Shown: positions 21,851 through 34,029, counted from the stretch's first letter. The stretch is 64,000 bases of DNA from Coix lacryma-jobi var. lacryma-jobi (GCA_009763385.1 CM019831.1:15154080-15218079); one strand, 5' to 3'. Numbers and translations are program-made. Notes: a model not told the origin generated them from the sequence alone.

Positions 21851-22716
21851 GTCATTTGTGTCTATATTCCATTTCAATTTCCCTCTTATTATGCTAAACC
21901 ATGTGTAAATTGCTTGTTTGATGCTCTAAACGAATTCAAATCAAAAAGTTGTCAACTACAAAGTTTCATAACTTTTCGAGATCTACACTTTTTGTTTAGA
22001 AAGTTTCTCCATCCGAGGTCATTTACAAAATTTGAAATTCAAATTTGAGAAATTTCAAATGCAGTTTTCATTAACAAGATGGTTTCAATATAAAAATTTA
22101 TCAACTTGAAAGTTTCATAACCTTTTGAGATTTATGACTTTCATTTTGGCTATTTTTCATCTGAGGTATTTTGAAAATTTTGAATTTCAAAAATTTTAAA
22201 TTTAAATACAGTTTTGCATGACAACATGATTTCAAATTAAAAGTTATTAACTACAAAGTTTCATAAATTTTTGAGCTTTTCAACTTTCATATATCTTTAA
22301 AAAATCAAGGCCCATGTTGGCACAAAAAAAAGGCCCATATTGGCAGGCCATATCAGCGTCATGCAAAAAAAACAAGTCACGTCATCGCCATGTTGGACGT
22401 TGAGCTGTGACGAAACGAAAGTATTCGTCATAGATCTACCACTCAATTGCTAAGATATGTAAAAATAATCCGTGACGTTCAGATCGTCATATATAAATCA
22501 CCTAACAAATGAAGAATATGATTCTACGATGTTTTCTTAGAACGTCATCGAAAACTGTCACGTAAAACACACATTTCTTGTAGTGAAATAGATAATTCTC
22601 TCTTTTTATTTTGAGACGGAAGATCTTGGAGCAATGTAACAGGACTTGCAGCCAATGTAACAGGACTTTCTAATAATGCAGTTGTGTTTACTTAGGAGTC
22701 TACTGTGAGCTGGGCC

Positions 22717-22725
22717 TATATAAAG
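22717..22725 (+). promoter_or_regulatory. TATA box of the P450 gene
   Basis: TATATAAAG in GGGCCTATATAAAGC, 54 bp before the P450 start codon at 22779, with a short leader containing CCATCCATCCATG. Position and sequence fit a plant TATA box. Confidence 0.75.
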
Positions 22726-23105
22726 CAGTCTACAAACTGAAACTGCGTACCATCCATCCATGATCCATATCCATTGGCATGGAAAACCTAGCTCATCATC
22801 AGCAGTTCATGCGCGAGCTGATGACGGCTCCGCCACGAGCATGGTTCCTTTTTCTCCTCCCTCTCTTCCTCATGCTCGTGATAGGCTACTCATTGCAATC
22901 TGGGAAGAGGCAGCAGCAGCTAGATGACCACCGCCGCCTACCGCCTTCGCCGCCGGGGCTGCCCTTCCTCGGGCACCTTCACCTGATGATCGGCTCGCTC
23001 CCCCACGTCTCCCTCAGGAGTCTCTCCACGAAGCATGGCATCGACCTCATGCTGCTCCGGATGGGCGCCATGCCGGTGCTCGTCGTGTCGTCGCCCGTAG
23101 CTGCG

Positions 23106-23537
23106 TGTTGGAACCGGACGTCAAGGATCGACGCCGGCGAGGACGCGTCACCGGCAGGTGGTGATCGCGTCAACTAGAACGCAGGAAGTGAGAGACGTCG
23201 CACACGAAACAAAAGAGACGAGAGTATACTGCTAATGGTGCAGCGTTTTTGGTTGCATTTCATTGATCTTTATTTTGCCTAAGATCCGAACTCCCCGCCA
23301 CGACGTGCTGCTGCACGGTGTGCCGTTTTTATCGGTCACCCGTGCGACATGCACTGCGAGCACGCCATGGCGGAGTCAGCCCCGAAGACGCGGTCACGAC
23401 GCAGCTCACGCACATCTCTGAGCTGCCCGCGATTCTACGCTAACCAAACATGTTTACAACTGAATGCAACATAAAACTAATGCAACTAAGATGGATACAA
23501 GTGCCTGTCACGATTACAAGGCACAGCACTGTCAACA
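23106..23537 (-). repeat. 3' LTR of the minus-strand copia element
   Basis: TGTTGGAACC ... CTGTCAACA, 432 bp. It lies next to the polypurine tract. It differs from the other LTR only in a CC/C run, a CA dinucleotide, a T4/T3 run and an A2/A3 run. Confidence 0.95.
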
Positions 23538-23553
23538 ATCACCCCCTTAATCG
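23538..23553 (-). promoter_or_regulatory. Polypurine tract of the copia element
   Basis: On the minus strand the sequence next to the 3' LTR reads GATTAAGGGGGTGAT, the purine-rich primer for plus-strand DNA synthesis. Confidence 0.75.
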
Positions 23554-25037
23554 TGACCGAGGTGACTGACTCCCAGCCTCTGACGCATCTCAATGAACTT
23601 GACTCGACCCAATGGCTTCGTCAATATATCAGCAAGCTGTCTGTCAGTCCCAACATGCTCCACTTCTGCAACACCTTCAGCAACACACTCTCTGATGAAA
23701 TGATATCGAGTATCTATGTGTTTGCTGCGCTCATGATACACTGGATTTTTGCTCAATTCAATTGCAGACTTGCTGTCCATCAGTAGTCTGAACTTCTGAA
23801 TCGGCTTGCTTGTCATGCTGGCTATCAACCTGCTTAGCCACACTCCTTGGCAGGCTGCCGAAGCTGCAGCAACATATTCTGCTTCACAGCTGGAAAGTGT
23901 GACAATCCTTTGTTTCTGGATGTCCAAGTCACTAGATTTCCATTCAGGAAGAACACCACACCGCTAGTGCTTTTTCTCTTCTCAAGGTCCCCGACATGAT
24001 CACTATCAGAAAAACCCAACAGTTTCAGATCTGAGATGGGATGACTTAAATAGGTGCAACCATATTCAGTAGTACCTGCAATGTATCTCACAATTCGCTT
24101 CACTGCAGTCCAGTGTTCAGTAGTGGGAGACTCCATGAACCTGCTGACCATGCCCACTGCAAAGCAATGTCAGGTCTGGTGTTAACCAGATATCTCAGAC
24201 TACCAACAATACTTCTGAATCTTGTCACATCTCTAGCCATATCAGGAGTTCCAGGTAGCAATTTGATGTTTTGCTCCATGGGAGTATCCACTGCATTACA
24301 CCCCTTCATTCCACATTGTTCTACAATCCTTGCTGCATATGCTCTCTGGCAAATGGTGATTACCCCAGGCTTCTGCTTCACTTCCATCCCCAAGTAGTAA
24401 CTCAATAGACCCAAGTCACTCATACTAAAAGTTTTGCTCATCTGTAATTTGAACCTCGCAATACTGCTTGTGTCAGGTCCACAGATGATGAGGTCATCAA
24501 CATACACACCAACCAATAACAGTGAGTTACCACTGCCCTTTTTGTAAACTGCGTGTTCTTCTTCACTCTTACAAAACCCCAATTTGACTAGTTCTTGATC
24601 TAGCTTGGCATTCCATGCCCTAGGTGCCTGTTTCAGCCCATACAGGGCCTTTTTGAGTTTCAGCACCTTCCCTTCTTGAGTTGGATTCAAAAACCTGGTG
24701 GTTGGCTCACAAAGACTTCCTCCTGCAGTTCACCATTCAAGAAAGCAGATTTGACATCCATATGATGCACTTCCCACTTCCCAATAGCAGCTAGTGCTAG
24801 AACAAGCCTTACTGTTTCAAGCCTAGCAACAGGAGCAAAAACCTCTTCATAGTCCACCCCATGCCTTTGAGCATATCCTTTTGCAACAAGTCTTGCTTTG
24901 TGCTTGATTATGTTACCTTTAGGATCTTTCTTTCTTGCTTTAAACACCCATTTCAGTCCGATTGCCTTTTGACCCTTTGGAAGAGAGGCAAAGCACCATG
25001 TGTTGTTGTCCTGAATTGATTGCAATTCACTCTCCAT
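23547..25037 (-). pseudogene. Copia reverse transcriptase and RNase H (frameshifted)
   Basis: The RT begins near 25037 (WVFKARKKDPKGNI, VDYEEVFAPVARLETVR, MDVKSAFLNGELQEEV) and continues after a shift at about 24690 with KKALYGLKQAPRAW and the active site YVDD (24493-24504). RNase H follows: GFSDSDHVGDLEKRKSTSGV (24157-23834), SCEAEYVAAASAACQ and TKPLGRVKFIEMR, with the end at 23547. The domains are complete in order but spread over four frames. With near-identical LTRs the shifts must be very recent or sequence errors. Confidence 0.9.
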
Positions 25038-25072
25038 AGCTTTTTTCCAGCAAGATTCTACCAGAGCTTCTT

Positions 25073-26229
25073 CTATATCCAGAGGCTCTCAGCTGCTAAC
25101 AGGCACATCCCACTATATTCAAAATCATTCACCTCCTCAGTAGTGTCAAAGAGTTCTGACAAAGTTCTGAATCTCAATGGACCACCGAGAGTGTTTTCTG
25201 AATGTTGACTTGGTGGAGTTGCAAAATTTGTTCCTTGAACTGCGGCTGGCTCTGGACTGTTCTGGGAGTTTGGGGTAGCCTCATCATGATCAGCTACACC
25301 TTCATCAGCAGCAAGCCCACCCCCATCAGGTTCTGCTGCATCATCAACACCTATTGTCGGATTACTGTCAGATGACTCATAGTGAACAATGAAGCCATCT
25401 GCTGACTGCTCTGTACTTTCAGCATCATTGGTCCAGTCCCAGGGTAGTTTCTCATCAAAAATAACATCTCTACTGATCACCAATCTCGAGTAGAAGGATC
25501 AAAAAATCTATACCCTTTTGTTCCTGACTCATAGCCTATAAAGACCATTTTACTAGATCTGTCAGATAGTTTGCTTTGACCAGGACCAATTTTCTTTACA
25601 TGAGCAATGCATCCAAAAGTTCTCAGGTGATTCACCTTGGGTTTCTTACCATGCCATGCTTCATAGGGTGTCATCTTGTTCAGGCTCTTGGTAGGACACC
25701 TGTTCAGAGTATACACTGTAGTACATACTGCTTCACCCCAGAGTTCTGATGGTACCTTCATGGTTTTCAACATGCACCTGGCCATTTCTACCACTGTTTG
25801 GTTTCTTCTCTCCACTACACCATTCTGCTGTGGGGAGTAGGGTGTGGTAGTGAAGTGTTTGATGCCACCTTCAGAGCAAAAAACGGAGAACAGACTGGAT
25901 ACAAATTCACCCCCTCGGTCTGTTCTCAGAGCCTTGAGTTTTCTGTCTGATTCAAGTTCAGCCCTGAGTTTAATTCTCTTAAAGCCTCCAGGGCCTGATC
26001 CTTGGACTTGAGCATTTCCACCCACATGAACCTGCTATAATCATCAACAACTAACAGGAAATAGGATGCACCCCCTAATGTTTTGGAGTGATGTGCCCAC
26101 AGAGATCAGCATGCACAAGCTCCAAGCTTTCTTTAGCTCTGAATTTTGACACTTGTGGAAAGGTTTTCTATGTTGTTTTCCAAGAACACATCCATCACAT
26201 ACTTGCTCTATCTTTGTAACAGTAGGCAT
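25073..26229 (-). pseudogene. Copia integrase and connecting region (frameshifted)
   Basis: 26229-26044 holds the pre-integrase Cys motif with CDGCVLGKQHRKPF. 26025-25477 has the integrase core: RTDRGGEFVSSLFSVFC (one of the catalytic Asp), then PQQNGVVERRNQTVVEMARC with the catalytic Glu, then FGCIAHVKK and MVFIGYESGTKGYRFFDP of the C-terminal region. 25483-25073 is a low-complexity acidic linker (EPDGG, NSQNSPEPA) before the RT. Gaps between the fragments are stops or single-base shifts. Confidence 0.88.
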
Positions 26230-26469
26230 CCCCCTACCATTTGCTTAGCACTTAAATCACTTAAAGCTCTGAAATTTAAATGCCCATATCTAGCATGCCA
26301 TAACCAGGACTCACTTTCAGATTGTGCTAACAAACAACAGGTGATGCTAGTCCAAATTTTGCCAAGTATAGTCTATTTGCAGCTCTAGGTGCAGAAATCA
26401 GTAAAGCTTGCTCTTGATCAAACACACATAGTCTGCCATTTTTCCCAACATATTCAAACCCTTTCTCTT

Positions 26470-27672
26470 CTATTGGCCCAGGCTAACAATGTTACCGCTC
26501 CGTAATTCAGGTAAGTAGTAAACATCAGTTAACACTCTATGACCTTTATTCCGGTCTTGAATCACCACTGAACCCATACCTTGGATGTTGACGCGTGAGC
26601 CATCACCGAAGCGAACTGTTCCCCGAACACTTTCATCGAGCTGTGACAGCATCGATCGTGTCCCGGTCATATGATTGCTTGCGCCGGTGTCGAGTACCCA
26701 TACGTCATCAGGGACGTCCACAGGGATCACCTTCTCTGTCAGGTGCACGGACGAATGTGCGCATCGCACGACGTCGCAGGTGGCCAGCATCAGAGCGCCC
26801 TGTTCATGGCCTGCAACAGCCACATTTGCCTCCAGTTGCTGCGCCTCCTTCTTCTTCTCCTTTTTTGGACGTTTGCAGTCTTCTGCCCAATGACCATAGA
26901 TGCCGCAGTTGCGACACCGGCCTTTGCGCCGCGGCGTCCCCATCGAGGTGAGTTTGACGCCACCAGCATTGCCGCCCTCGGATCGCGCCACCGGCTGCAT
27001 GTTCTTGGCCTGGCTGCTACCACCGCTCCCACTGCCTTCCTTGTTCGGTGCGGTGCGGAGTCGATGACGATTCTTCTCCAGCCATTCCTCCTCGGCCAAC
27101 AGCAATCGACCGCCTTGTCGGTGATGTGATCCACCTTGTCATCGAGCCGATCCTCCGCTGCGCGAAGGCGCCCAACCAATTCCTCCACGGAGAGTGTTTT
27201 GAGATCACAAAACATCTCAATGGAGACGATGATGCCAGCGAAGCGGGCAGGAGCGACGCGGAGGAACTTCTTAACAACGCGGACGTCCTCGACCGTCTCG
27301 CCAAGAGCCTTGAGGTTGCCGACGAGGTTGGTGATGCGCATGCCGAAGTCGTCGATCGTCTCGCCCTCCTTGAACTTGATGTTCTCAAATTCCTCCATAA
27401 GGATCTGAGCGTTGACGTCCTTCACACCGATCCGCCCCAAGCCTCATTGTCTTCACCGTCTCCCACGCCTCCTTCATCGTCTTCTTGCCGGCAAGGATCT
27501 GCCACATCTCCCTCGGCACCGAGCGCATGAGTGCGCTCATGGCCTGCCGATCATGACATCGCTTGGGATTCGTACCAGGATCAATCACGTACCAAATCTC
27601 CAGCGCCTCGTAGTTGCATTGCATCAACATAGCCCACTCCGTGTAGTTGGATCGGGTCAGCATGGGCCACAT
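26470..27672 (-). pseudogene. Copia gag and protease (frameshifted)
   Basis: Gag starts near 27672 with LTRSNYTEWAMLMQCN and SVPREMWQILAGK (copia-type gag, UBN2-like). It shifts at about 27400-27440 to VNAQILMEEFENIKFKEGE and FGMRITNLVGNLKALGE. A third frame from 27105 carries LLAEEEWLEKNRHRL, the zinc knuckle CRNCGIYGHWAEDC (RNA binding) and the aspartic protease WVLDTGASNHMTG. Long frames on the opposite strand are shadows of this GC-rich region. The LTR-proximal ATG context was not resolved. Confidence 0.88.
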
Positions 27673-27815
27673 CAGCGAATCTCCTTCACGCCGCCACTGC
27701 CGGAACCGGAGGACTCGGCGTCGCCCCTGGCAGTCGGCGGTTATCTTCGCGGGACGACGTACTTCTTCTCGGTGGTTCTCTCGGCGGGCTCACAGAACCG
27801 TCGTATTGCATCCAC

Positions 27816-27831
27816 CGGCTCCGATACCAGA
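27816..27831 (-). promoter_or_regulatory. Primer-binding site of the copia element
   Basis: Directly inside the 5' LTR, the minus strand reads TCTGGTATCGGAGCCGG, complementary to the 3' end of initiator tRNA-Met as in most plant copia elements. Confidence 0.85.
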
Positions 27832-28264
27832 TGTTGGAACGGACGTCAAGGATCGACGCCGGCGAGGACGCGTCACCGGCAGGTGGTGATCGCGTCAACT
27901 AGAACGCAGGAAGTGAGAGACGTCGCACACACGAAACAAAAGAGACGAGAGTATACTGCTAATGGTGCAGCGTTTTTGGTTGCATTTCATTGATCTTTAT
28001 TTGCCTAAGATCCGAACTCCCCGCCACGACGTGCTGCTGCACGGTGTGCCGTTTTTATCGGTCACCCGTGCGACATGCACTGCGAGCACGCCATGGCGGA
28101 GTCAGCCCCGAAGACGCGGTCACGACGCAGCTCACGCACATCTCTGAGCTGCCCGCGATTCTACGCTAACCAAACATGTTTACAACTGAATGCAACATAA
28201 AACTAATGCAACTAAGATGGATACAAGTGCCTGTCACGATTACAAAGGCACAGCACTGTCAACA
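27832..28264 (-). repeat. 5' LTR of the minus-strand copia element
   Basis: 433 bp, TGTTGGAACG ... TGTCAACA, nearly identical to the copy at 23106-23537. It carries the element's promoter, and no convincing TATA box was identified. Confidence 0.95.
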
Positions 28265-29690
28265 CTGCGCACGCACGACCACGTGTTCGCGTCCCGGCCC
28301 AACAACTCCGTGGCCGCCGGTCATCTGTACGGCACGTCCGCATCGGGCGGTGGCGCCGTACGCGGCGGCACCTGGCGCAAGGCGATGATGCTGGTCACCA
28401 CCACACTGCTCACCGTAAAAGGGTGCGCGTTTCCGCCAGGCCCGCGAGAAGAGGTGGCACGGCGATGGCTCCGGCCATGGAGGCCGCCGCCGCGGGCGCG
28501 GGCACGGCGGTGGACGTGGCGAGCTGATCGGCTCGTTCCTGAATGACCTCATGTGCCGCGCCATCATGGGCAAGTCGTCGTGCGGCGACGGTCGGAGCAA
28601 GCGGTTCCAGCAGCTCGTCGCCGACACGTCGCCGCTCGTGGAGGCTTCAGCGTCGAGGACTTCTTCCCGTTCCTGGCCCGCTTCCGTGTGCTCGGCAAGG
28701 TGGTCCGCCTCAGGTCCGAGAGGTTGAGGAAGAGGTGGGACGAGCTGCTGGAGAGGCTGATCGATGAACATGAGAGCAGGTACAGACCACCGACGAGGCC
28801 GCAGGGGCAGGGCAGCGGCGGCGAATGATCTCAAGGACGATGAGGATGATGGCGACAACAGCTTCATACAGATCTTGCTCTCTGTCCGGAGGAGTTGACC
28901 TCACAAGAGAACAGATGAAAACTATCCTACTTGTAAGTTCATATATTGGTTCATATATATTTGGCTACTATATATTACTACGAATGCACAATCCTTATCC
29001 ACCGAATTAATCACAATGCAAATTAAGGAGTTTCGAACATGCATGCAGCTTGTGTTTTTCGCCGGAATAGATACGGCAGCAAGGGTACTAGAGTACACCT
29101 TGGTTGAGCTCATCCGGAGCCCACACGCCATGACGAAGCTACAAGCGGAGGTGAGGAGCATCGCGGGCGCCAATGAAGAACAAAAATTCGTCGGCGAGAT
29201 TGACCTGAACAGCATGACCTACCTGAGAGCTGTCGTAAGGAGTCGCTCCGCCTCCACCCGCCGGGGCAGCTCCTGGCGCCGCACTTCTCCACGGCCAGCT
29301 GCAGCATCGACGGGTTCGTGGTTCCGGCCGGGTGCGCGTCCCTGGTCAACGCCTGGGCCATCGGCAGGGACGCTCGCTTCTGGGGGAGGAGGACGCCGAG
29401 GAGTTCGTCGCGGAGAGGTTCCTCGACGGCGGCAGCGCGGCGCACCTGAGCTTCTTGGGGAGAACAATTTCCAGTTCCTGCCGTTCGGCGCCGGGCGCAG
29501 GCTGTGCCCTGGGATAAACTACGGGATGGCGGCTGTCGAGTTGATGCTGGCCAACTTGGTGCACCGCTTCGACTGGGAGCTGCCGGAGGGAAAGGAGGCG
29601 CGTGATATTGACATGTCCGAGGAGTTCGGTTTGGTGCTGCACCGGAAGGAGAAGCTCCTCTTGGTTCCCAAACTAGTAGCTGTCGTCTAG

Positions 29691-30452
29691 CTAGCTGCGG
29701 GGCTAGCTGCATATATCGTCACAAGCACTACTTATATCAAATAATGCATAAATGCGCGCTGCAGGAGTATATATATTGTTTGATGATGGTATACGTGGTG
29801 CAACATGGAATAAAAGAGATGGTGATCGATGAGAAGCTGTATGTAGTACAATTATATTCTGATCAGATCGAATTGGTGCTCACCGATGTTGCTGTTTGTA
29901 AGAATCAGTCTTATAAATTTTACTATGTTCTTGTGTAAGATTTATTACTTATACCATAGTTCTTGTATAATGAAGGCAAGGTGATGAGTGCTAAGGATGC
30001 ATGTTTATAATTATTACCCTAATGTTACTTTATGAGCGCCCACGTTGGTGCGATTCGGCACGCGCGCACCACCGATCGCACGCATCCGGCTGTGTCCGTC
30101 TTCCACCTCTCCCTCCCTCTCTATCACAGATCTCCAGCAGGCTCCTCCTGGCGTCGTCCGTGGAACTCTAGCTCCGGTGACCTCCTTCGGTAGCAGCCAC
30201 CCGTGCCCACACCCCCACCTCTTTCCCACACGACTGTTCTCTCGCTACCCTCCGGTGACGTATGTGACCGGCGTCCATGGCAACATCGACAGCCATGACG
30301 ATGTACGCCTCCGTCACCTCCTCCACCTATAGATCCGCCTTTTGGGATTTCGATGAGCTCTCTCACTCTTCAGAAACTCCGGTCGCCTTAGAAGGAAAAG
30401 GGGTTTGAGGAGAAAGGCTGGCCGCCGGGAGTTGGGGTGGCCTGGTAGCGGT
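29691..30452. other. 3' flank of the P450 gene; no gene recognised
   Basis: The first 300 bp are AT-rich and probably 3' untranslated sequence, with AATAAAAG near 29809 as a possible polyadenylation signal. From about 30020 the sequence is GC-rich (CCACCTCTCCCTCCC), with frames on both strands but no conserved domain. Confidence 0.4.
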
Positions 30453-30719
30453 CAGAGGCGGAACCAGGGTATGAGCAGGGCCGTGGTCCCTCCCCCATAC
30501 ACAGTAAAAGTACTTTATTAGATATAAATATCAATTACATATATAAAAAATATAAATTCACTAGTTTTATGATAATATTATGTTTTTTATTAAGAATATT
30601 AAATATATATATAAAATATTGAAAATCTATTAAGATATATATATATATATTAATCATATTTACAACTTAAAATCGTATTGTCCGGCCCCTCTTAATCAAA
30701 AGTTCTGGTTCCGCCTCTA
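30453..30719. mobile_element. hAT MITE (267 bp) with 8 bp target duplication
   Basis: The TIRs CAGAGGCGGAACCAG and (other strand) TAGAGGCGGAACCAG flank an AT-rich interior with ATATAT runs. GTAGCGGT is repeated exactly at 30445-30452 and 30720-30727. It is related in end sequence to the larger element at 7217-8124 (GGCGGA(G/A)CCAG). Confidence 0.92.
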
Positions 30720-30727
30720 GTAGCGGT

Positions 30728-31008
30728 GCAGGTGGCTGAGCTAGGTCGGGGCGGAACACCATGGCCATGGCGGCGGCGACGATGGTGGCGGCAGCAGGGG
30801 CAGAAGGTGGTGCGCCAGCGAGCTATAAACCCTTGCTCGCCGGCGATAGGGGCGGTGGGACCATAGTAGCGTGGCGGTGCGACCGCGTGGAGGATGAAGA
30901 TAAATAGTGGACGGCGAGAGAGGGAGGGAGGGCTAGCGTGCGGAGTGGTGTGCAGCTGGAAGGTGGATTTCCTGCACGTTCACGCTCTAGAAAAGTTCCT
31001 TGCTTATC
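30728..31008. other. GC-rich flank between hAT MITE and CACTA element; no gene recognised
   Basis: Contains GGCGGCGGCGACGATGGTGGCGGC-type low complexity. Short frames on both strands have no recognisable family. Confidence 0.4.
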
Positions 31009-31029
31009 TGCCACTACTGGAAATGGGTG

Positions 31030-31600
31030 CTTTGCCGAGTGCCTCTAGCACTCGGCAAAGGCCATCTTGCCCTCGGTGAAGCTTATGCCGAGGGCAGCTC
31101 TCGGCAAAGAGCTCTCGGCAAAAAACCTCACGGCAAAGGAGCCTTTGCCGAGGGCCATTTATCGGGCTCTCGGCAAACCTTTTACCGAGGGCCTGACCGG
31201 CTCTCGGCATAGAAAAGTGGTCGTTAACGGTTGTCCCTATTGACGGTAGGTTTGCCGAGGGCTAAGCCGGCTCTCGGCAAAGGTGTTACGTGTGCCGAGA
31301 GCCGGGCCCTCGGCAAAGCGATAATTTTTTATTATTGGTTTTTCTGTGCCGAGGGTTATCCGGGTCAGCTCTCGGCAAAGAAATTTCGAATATTTTTTTT
31401 TGGAACCTCTTCGCCGAGGGCTATCTTAGCCGGCGCTCGGCAAACCTCGGACTTTGCCGAGGGCTATGACCAAAGCCCTCGCAAAGCCTTGGAAATTACG
31501 TTCTGTCTCCCCAGCTTTGCCGAGGGCTATGGCCAAAACCTCGGCAAAGGGCCTCTTTGCCGAGAGCAACCCTCGGCAAAGCTGGGTAATTTTGATTTTT
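31030..31600. repeat. Subterminal CTTTGCCGAG/CTCGGCAAAG array, left end
   Basis: More than twenty copies of the 10 bp core, in both orientations and often paired as short inverted repeats (TTTGCCGAGGGC ... GCTCTCGGCAAA). Probable binding sites for the element's own DNA-binding protein. Confidence 0.9.
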
Positions 31601-31922
31601 TGTTTTCCAGTTCTGTTTTTCCTTTTCTCCGACAATATCACACAGATATATATCGCATTCACATATATATCACATTTCACGTCACAGAACATATATATAT
31701 CACATCACATAGTTCAATAACATATATGTCCTCAAATCACATAGTTCACATCACATAGTTCAACAACATGAGACTTCAATGACACACGAGGAGATCTACT
31801 ACACCCCCCGGCCAACCGGGCCACCCCTGAGAACTGTCGCCTGCTTGACCCCCGGTCGGGTTCCATCCAGGAGCGTGGCGGTTGTTCGAACCTTCTGACG
31901 GAGGAGGCTGCAAAAGGTCATG

Positions 31923-33900
31923 TCAGACAAGGAAATGAAATAAATGAAACACTGAAGTATTGATACTCACAGGAGCAGCTCCGGGGTCCTGAGGCGGCGG
32001 TGGAGGAGCCATGAGCGTCTGAGGCACGGCCATGCCCTGGGAGGCCATGAAGGCGATGAGCTCCGCCATCTGCTTAGCTTGAGCCTCCATCTGGGCCGAC
32101 ATCTGTGACCGCATCTGGGTCTCAGACACCTGGCACTCCTGCTTCTCTGCCTTTCTCTTTCCAGGCGGGCCTGCGATAATACAAGTGAATGTTAGAACAA
32201 TGCAAACATTTAAAGATCAATGTACGATGAGTTAAATAGAAATAACCTCGAGCTCGGCGACCCGCGCTCGACTGCCAGCGCGACGGGCGTGGGCGTATGG
32301 GGACGCTCCCGCTCGTGCTCTGTGCTCGGAGCTGGGACAGAGTGGGAGTGGAGGCCGTGTCGATGACGCCGTCGCCAAGCCAGAACCGCCGTGTTTCTTC
32401 CTCCTCCAATCCTCATGACGATGCTCCCGTCCAGGTCGCGCGGTGGCGGGATCAAAGTCATCCCCATGGACCGCCCTTGCCGCCTCTGAGTAGTCAGTGA
32501 GGCGGGAGTGGACGCTGGAGTTGGTGTACGCGTCGGCGGGATCGTCGGGGTTGTAGGATCTCCGCTGCGTGGCCTGGCCCTGTGGGACATGGCGTATGCC
32601 CGCCACCGTGCCGCAAGGCTGGCCACCGTGTGCCTCCGACTGCGAGGAAGACAACAAGATGATTAGCAATCAGGCAACATTTGATCGAGGAATTGATAAA
32701 GTCTTTCACGTACCCAAGCTTGTGCGTACTCGGCGAGGTTGCGGTTGCCCTGGTGGTGTGGTACACCTGGCATCTACAGACGCGCCTCCCGGGCCTCGGC
32801 GTGGTGGGCCGCCCACTCTTCGGATAGCCACCGGTCCACGATCATCTCCCAGCACTCGGGAAACGACTGGCACCATTGGGGGATCATCTGCACATCATCA
32901 AGTATTTCACGTCTAAGCGTCAGATGAAAAGTACCAAAGCTTAATCTCAAAAGAAATCACTTACCTGCAAGAACTGCGCCCGGCCCAACGTCATGCCTCT
33001 CGCCTGGGCCTTCGTCACCCTCGTGGCCAAGACCGTGGGTTGTAGGTAATGATGGCCTGCAGTCTCGCCTCGTAGATCATGTCGGTGACGAGCTTCCTAC
33101 AAGCCCGGGTAGCCGTCACCTCCGCCACTGCCTCCTCTCCCCGGCTCGCACTTGAAGTAGTTCTGCATACAGACACAATATGTGGCGAGACAGTAATTAA
33201 AGAAAAAAATGATGAATTTGATATTGTTTGACGAAGACTTACCCACAACTCCGCTCTAACCCGCGCCGCCTTGTTGGGAAGTCTGGGTCTGGGGCGACGC
33301 TGTGTAGTGGTCAAAGGTGTAGGCCGGCTCGTGCCTCCCGGCATACTGTACTATGCCGGGGTAGTGCTCGCGGCACAGGAGACCCAGGATGCGTTGGGTT
33401 TGCGGCCTTTAGGCCCCACAAAGTCCATGACCTGCACAAGTGATTAAAAAAGATTATTAGCTTCTATTTCTATTTTGAGTCTCATCGTACGAACAGGTAG
33501 TTAGAACATGTACTTTTGTCCGATGGGCGTGATCACTGGGCGTCGGGCACGAGTGGCGGCAACGCCGGGAGGCTGGCGGGACCTCTCAAGTAGGGCGTGG
33601 ACCCGAGGCACCGAACACCCGTCCGCCCGTCCGTCTCCTCCTGCTCGTCCTCCTCCACTGCCTCCTCGGCCAATGGTGCCTCCTCCTGCGCTAGGCCTCG
33701 GGCGTGGCCGGCACCCCTCTCCTCGACCTCCTCCTCCTCCCTCCTGTGGAGGACGGCTTCCCTCCGGCGGCGGCCACTCTCGTCGAGGGCCCGTCGGCCT
33801 GCGAGCTACGGTACAACCAACTCAACCGCCTCTGACGTCCCTCCCGGCACTTGCTCGACTCCTGCATTTAACAAAGAACAAACAATGTTGTATTAGAAAT
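31923..33900 (-). pseudogene. CACTA second protein, Transposase_24 (Ptta/En/Spm) type, fragmented
   Basis: Minus-strand fragments in order: AGRHEPAYTFDHYTA-like (33300-33360), ACRKLVTDMIYEARLQAIITY (33120-33050), RVTKAQARGMTLGRAQFLQ (about 33020-32960), a WMPGVPHHQGN-like block (about 32790-32740), GGQPCGTVAGIRHVP / ARWRAYAMSHRARP (32640-32560), and a C-terminal coiled-coil-like EAQAKQMAELIAFMASQG (32090-32030). This order is that of the plant transposase (Ptta/En/Spm) domain protein, the presumed TNPA counterpart. Splice-like junctions with GTAAGT-type donors separate the blocks, so some breaks are introns. Exact exon ends are not certain. Confidence 0.6.
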
Positions 33901-34029
33901 AACATAACCAAATATATGCAATATAAATAAAACAATAGATCCTAAAAATATAACATCATATTACATGTATTTGAAAATAATCTGGATCATGCCGATTTAG
34001 CCGGAGCATGGAGTCTCCTCATCGAACTG

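Larger units (their letters stand above)
20752..22585. mobile_element. CACTA-like element interrupted by a solo LTR
   Basis: The left end CACTACAAGGAATAGTG and the right end ACATTTCTTGTAGTG are inverted copies. The target AAA is repeated at 20749-20751 and 22586-22588. Inside are AT-rich units of about 148 bp (21930-22300) and a minus-strand tRNA-like module. A 680 bp solo LTR inserted later. Without it the element is about 1.15 kb and non-coding. Confidence 0.9.
23106..28264 (-). mobile_element. Ty1/copia retrotransposon, 5159 bp, in the P450 gene
   Basis: LTRs of 432 and 433 bp bound it, and CTGCG is duplicated at 23101-23105 and 28265-28269. All coding sequence is on the minus strand in the copia order gag, protease, integrase, RT, RNase H. 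The primer-binding site and polypurine tract are in place. The two LTRs show only four small length differences and no substitution that I could find, so the insertion is very recent. The reading frame is nonetheless broken at several points. Confidence 0.96.
22779..29690 (+). pseudogene. Cytochrome P450 (A-type, CYP71-like) disrupted by a copia element
   Basis: Exon 1 starts at 22779 with a membrane anchor (WFLFLLPLFLMLVIGYSL, residues 22-39) and the proline hinge LPPSPPGLPFLGH. After the copia insertion (23106-28264) the gene resumes with RTHDHVFASRP (28268). VEDFFPFLARF lies near 28651 and LTREQMKTILL near 28895. A probable intron spans 28933-29048 (TT|GTAAGT ... TGCAG|). Exon 2 has the I-helix FFAGIDTAA (AGIDT at 29061-29075), a K-helix ESLR-type motif near 29235, AERF and the haem loop FGAGRRLCPG with Cys at 29505-29507. 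The stop is at 29690. Plant P450s of this type are ER monooxygenases of specialised metabolism, and the substrate cannot be inferred. Single-base breaks occur near 28380-28660, 28888 and 29233. Confidence 0.88.

Noticed and set aside
26595..27530. Plus-strand frames opposite the copia gag
   Set aside because: They are shadows of the minus-strand gag/protease, which has recognisable zinc knuckle and DTG motifs.
30045..30366. Protein-coding gene downstream of the P450
   Set aside because: Frames occur on both strands in a Pro/Arg-rich GC stretch without any conserved block, start context or intron signal.
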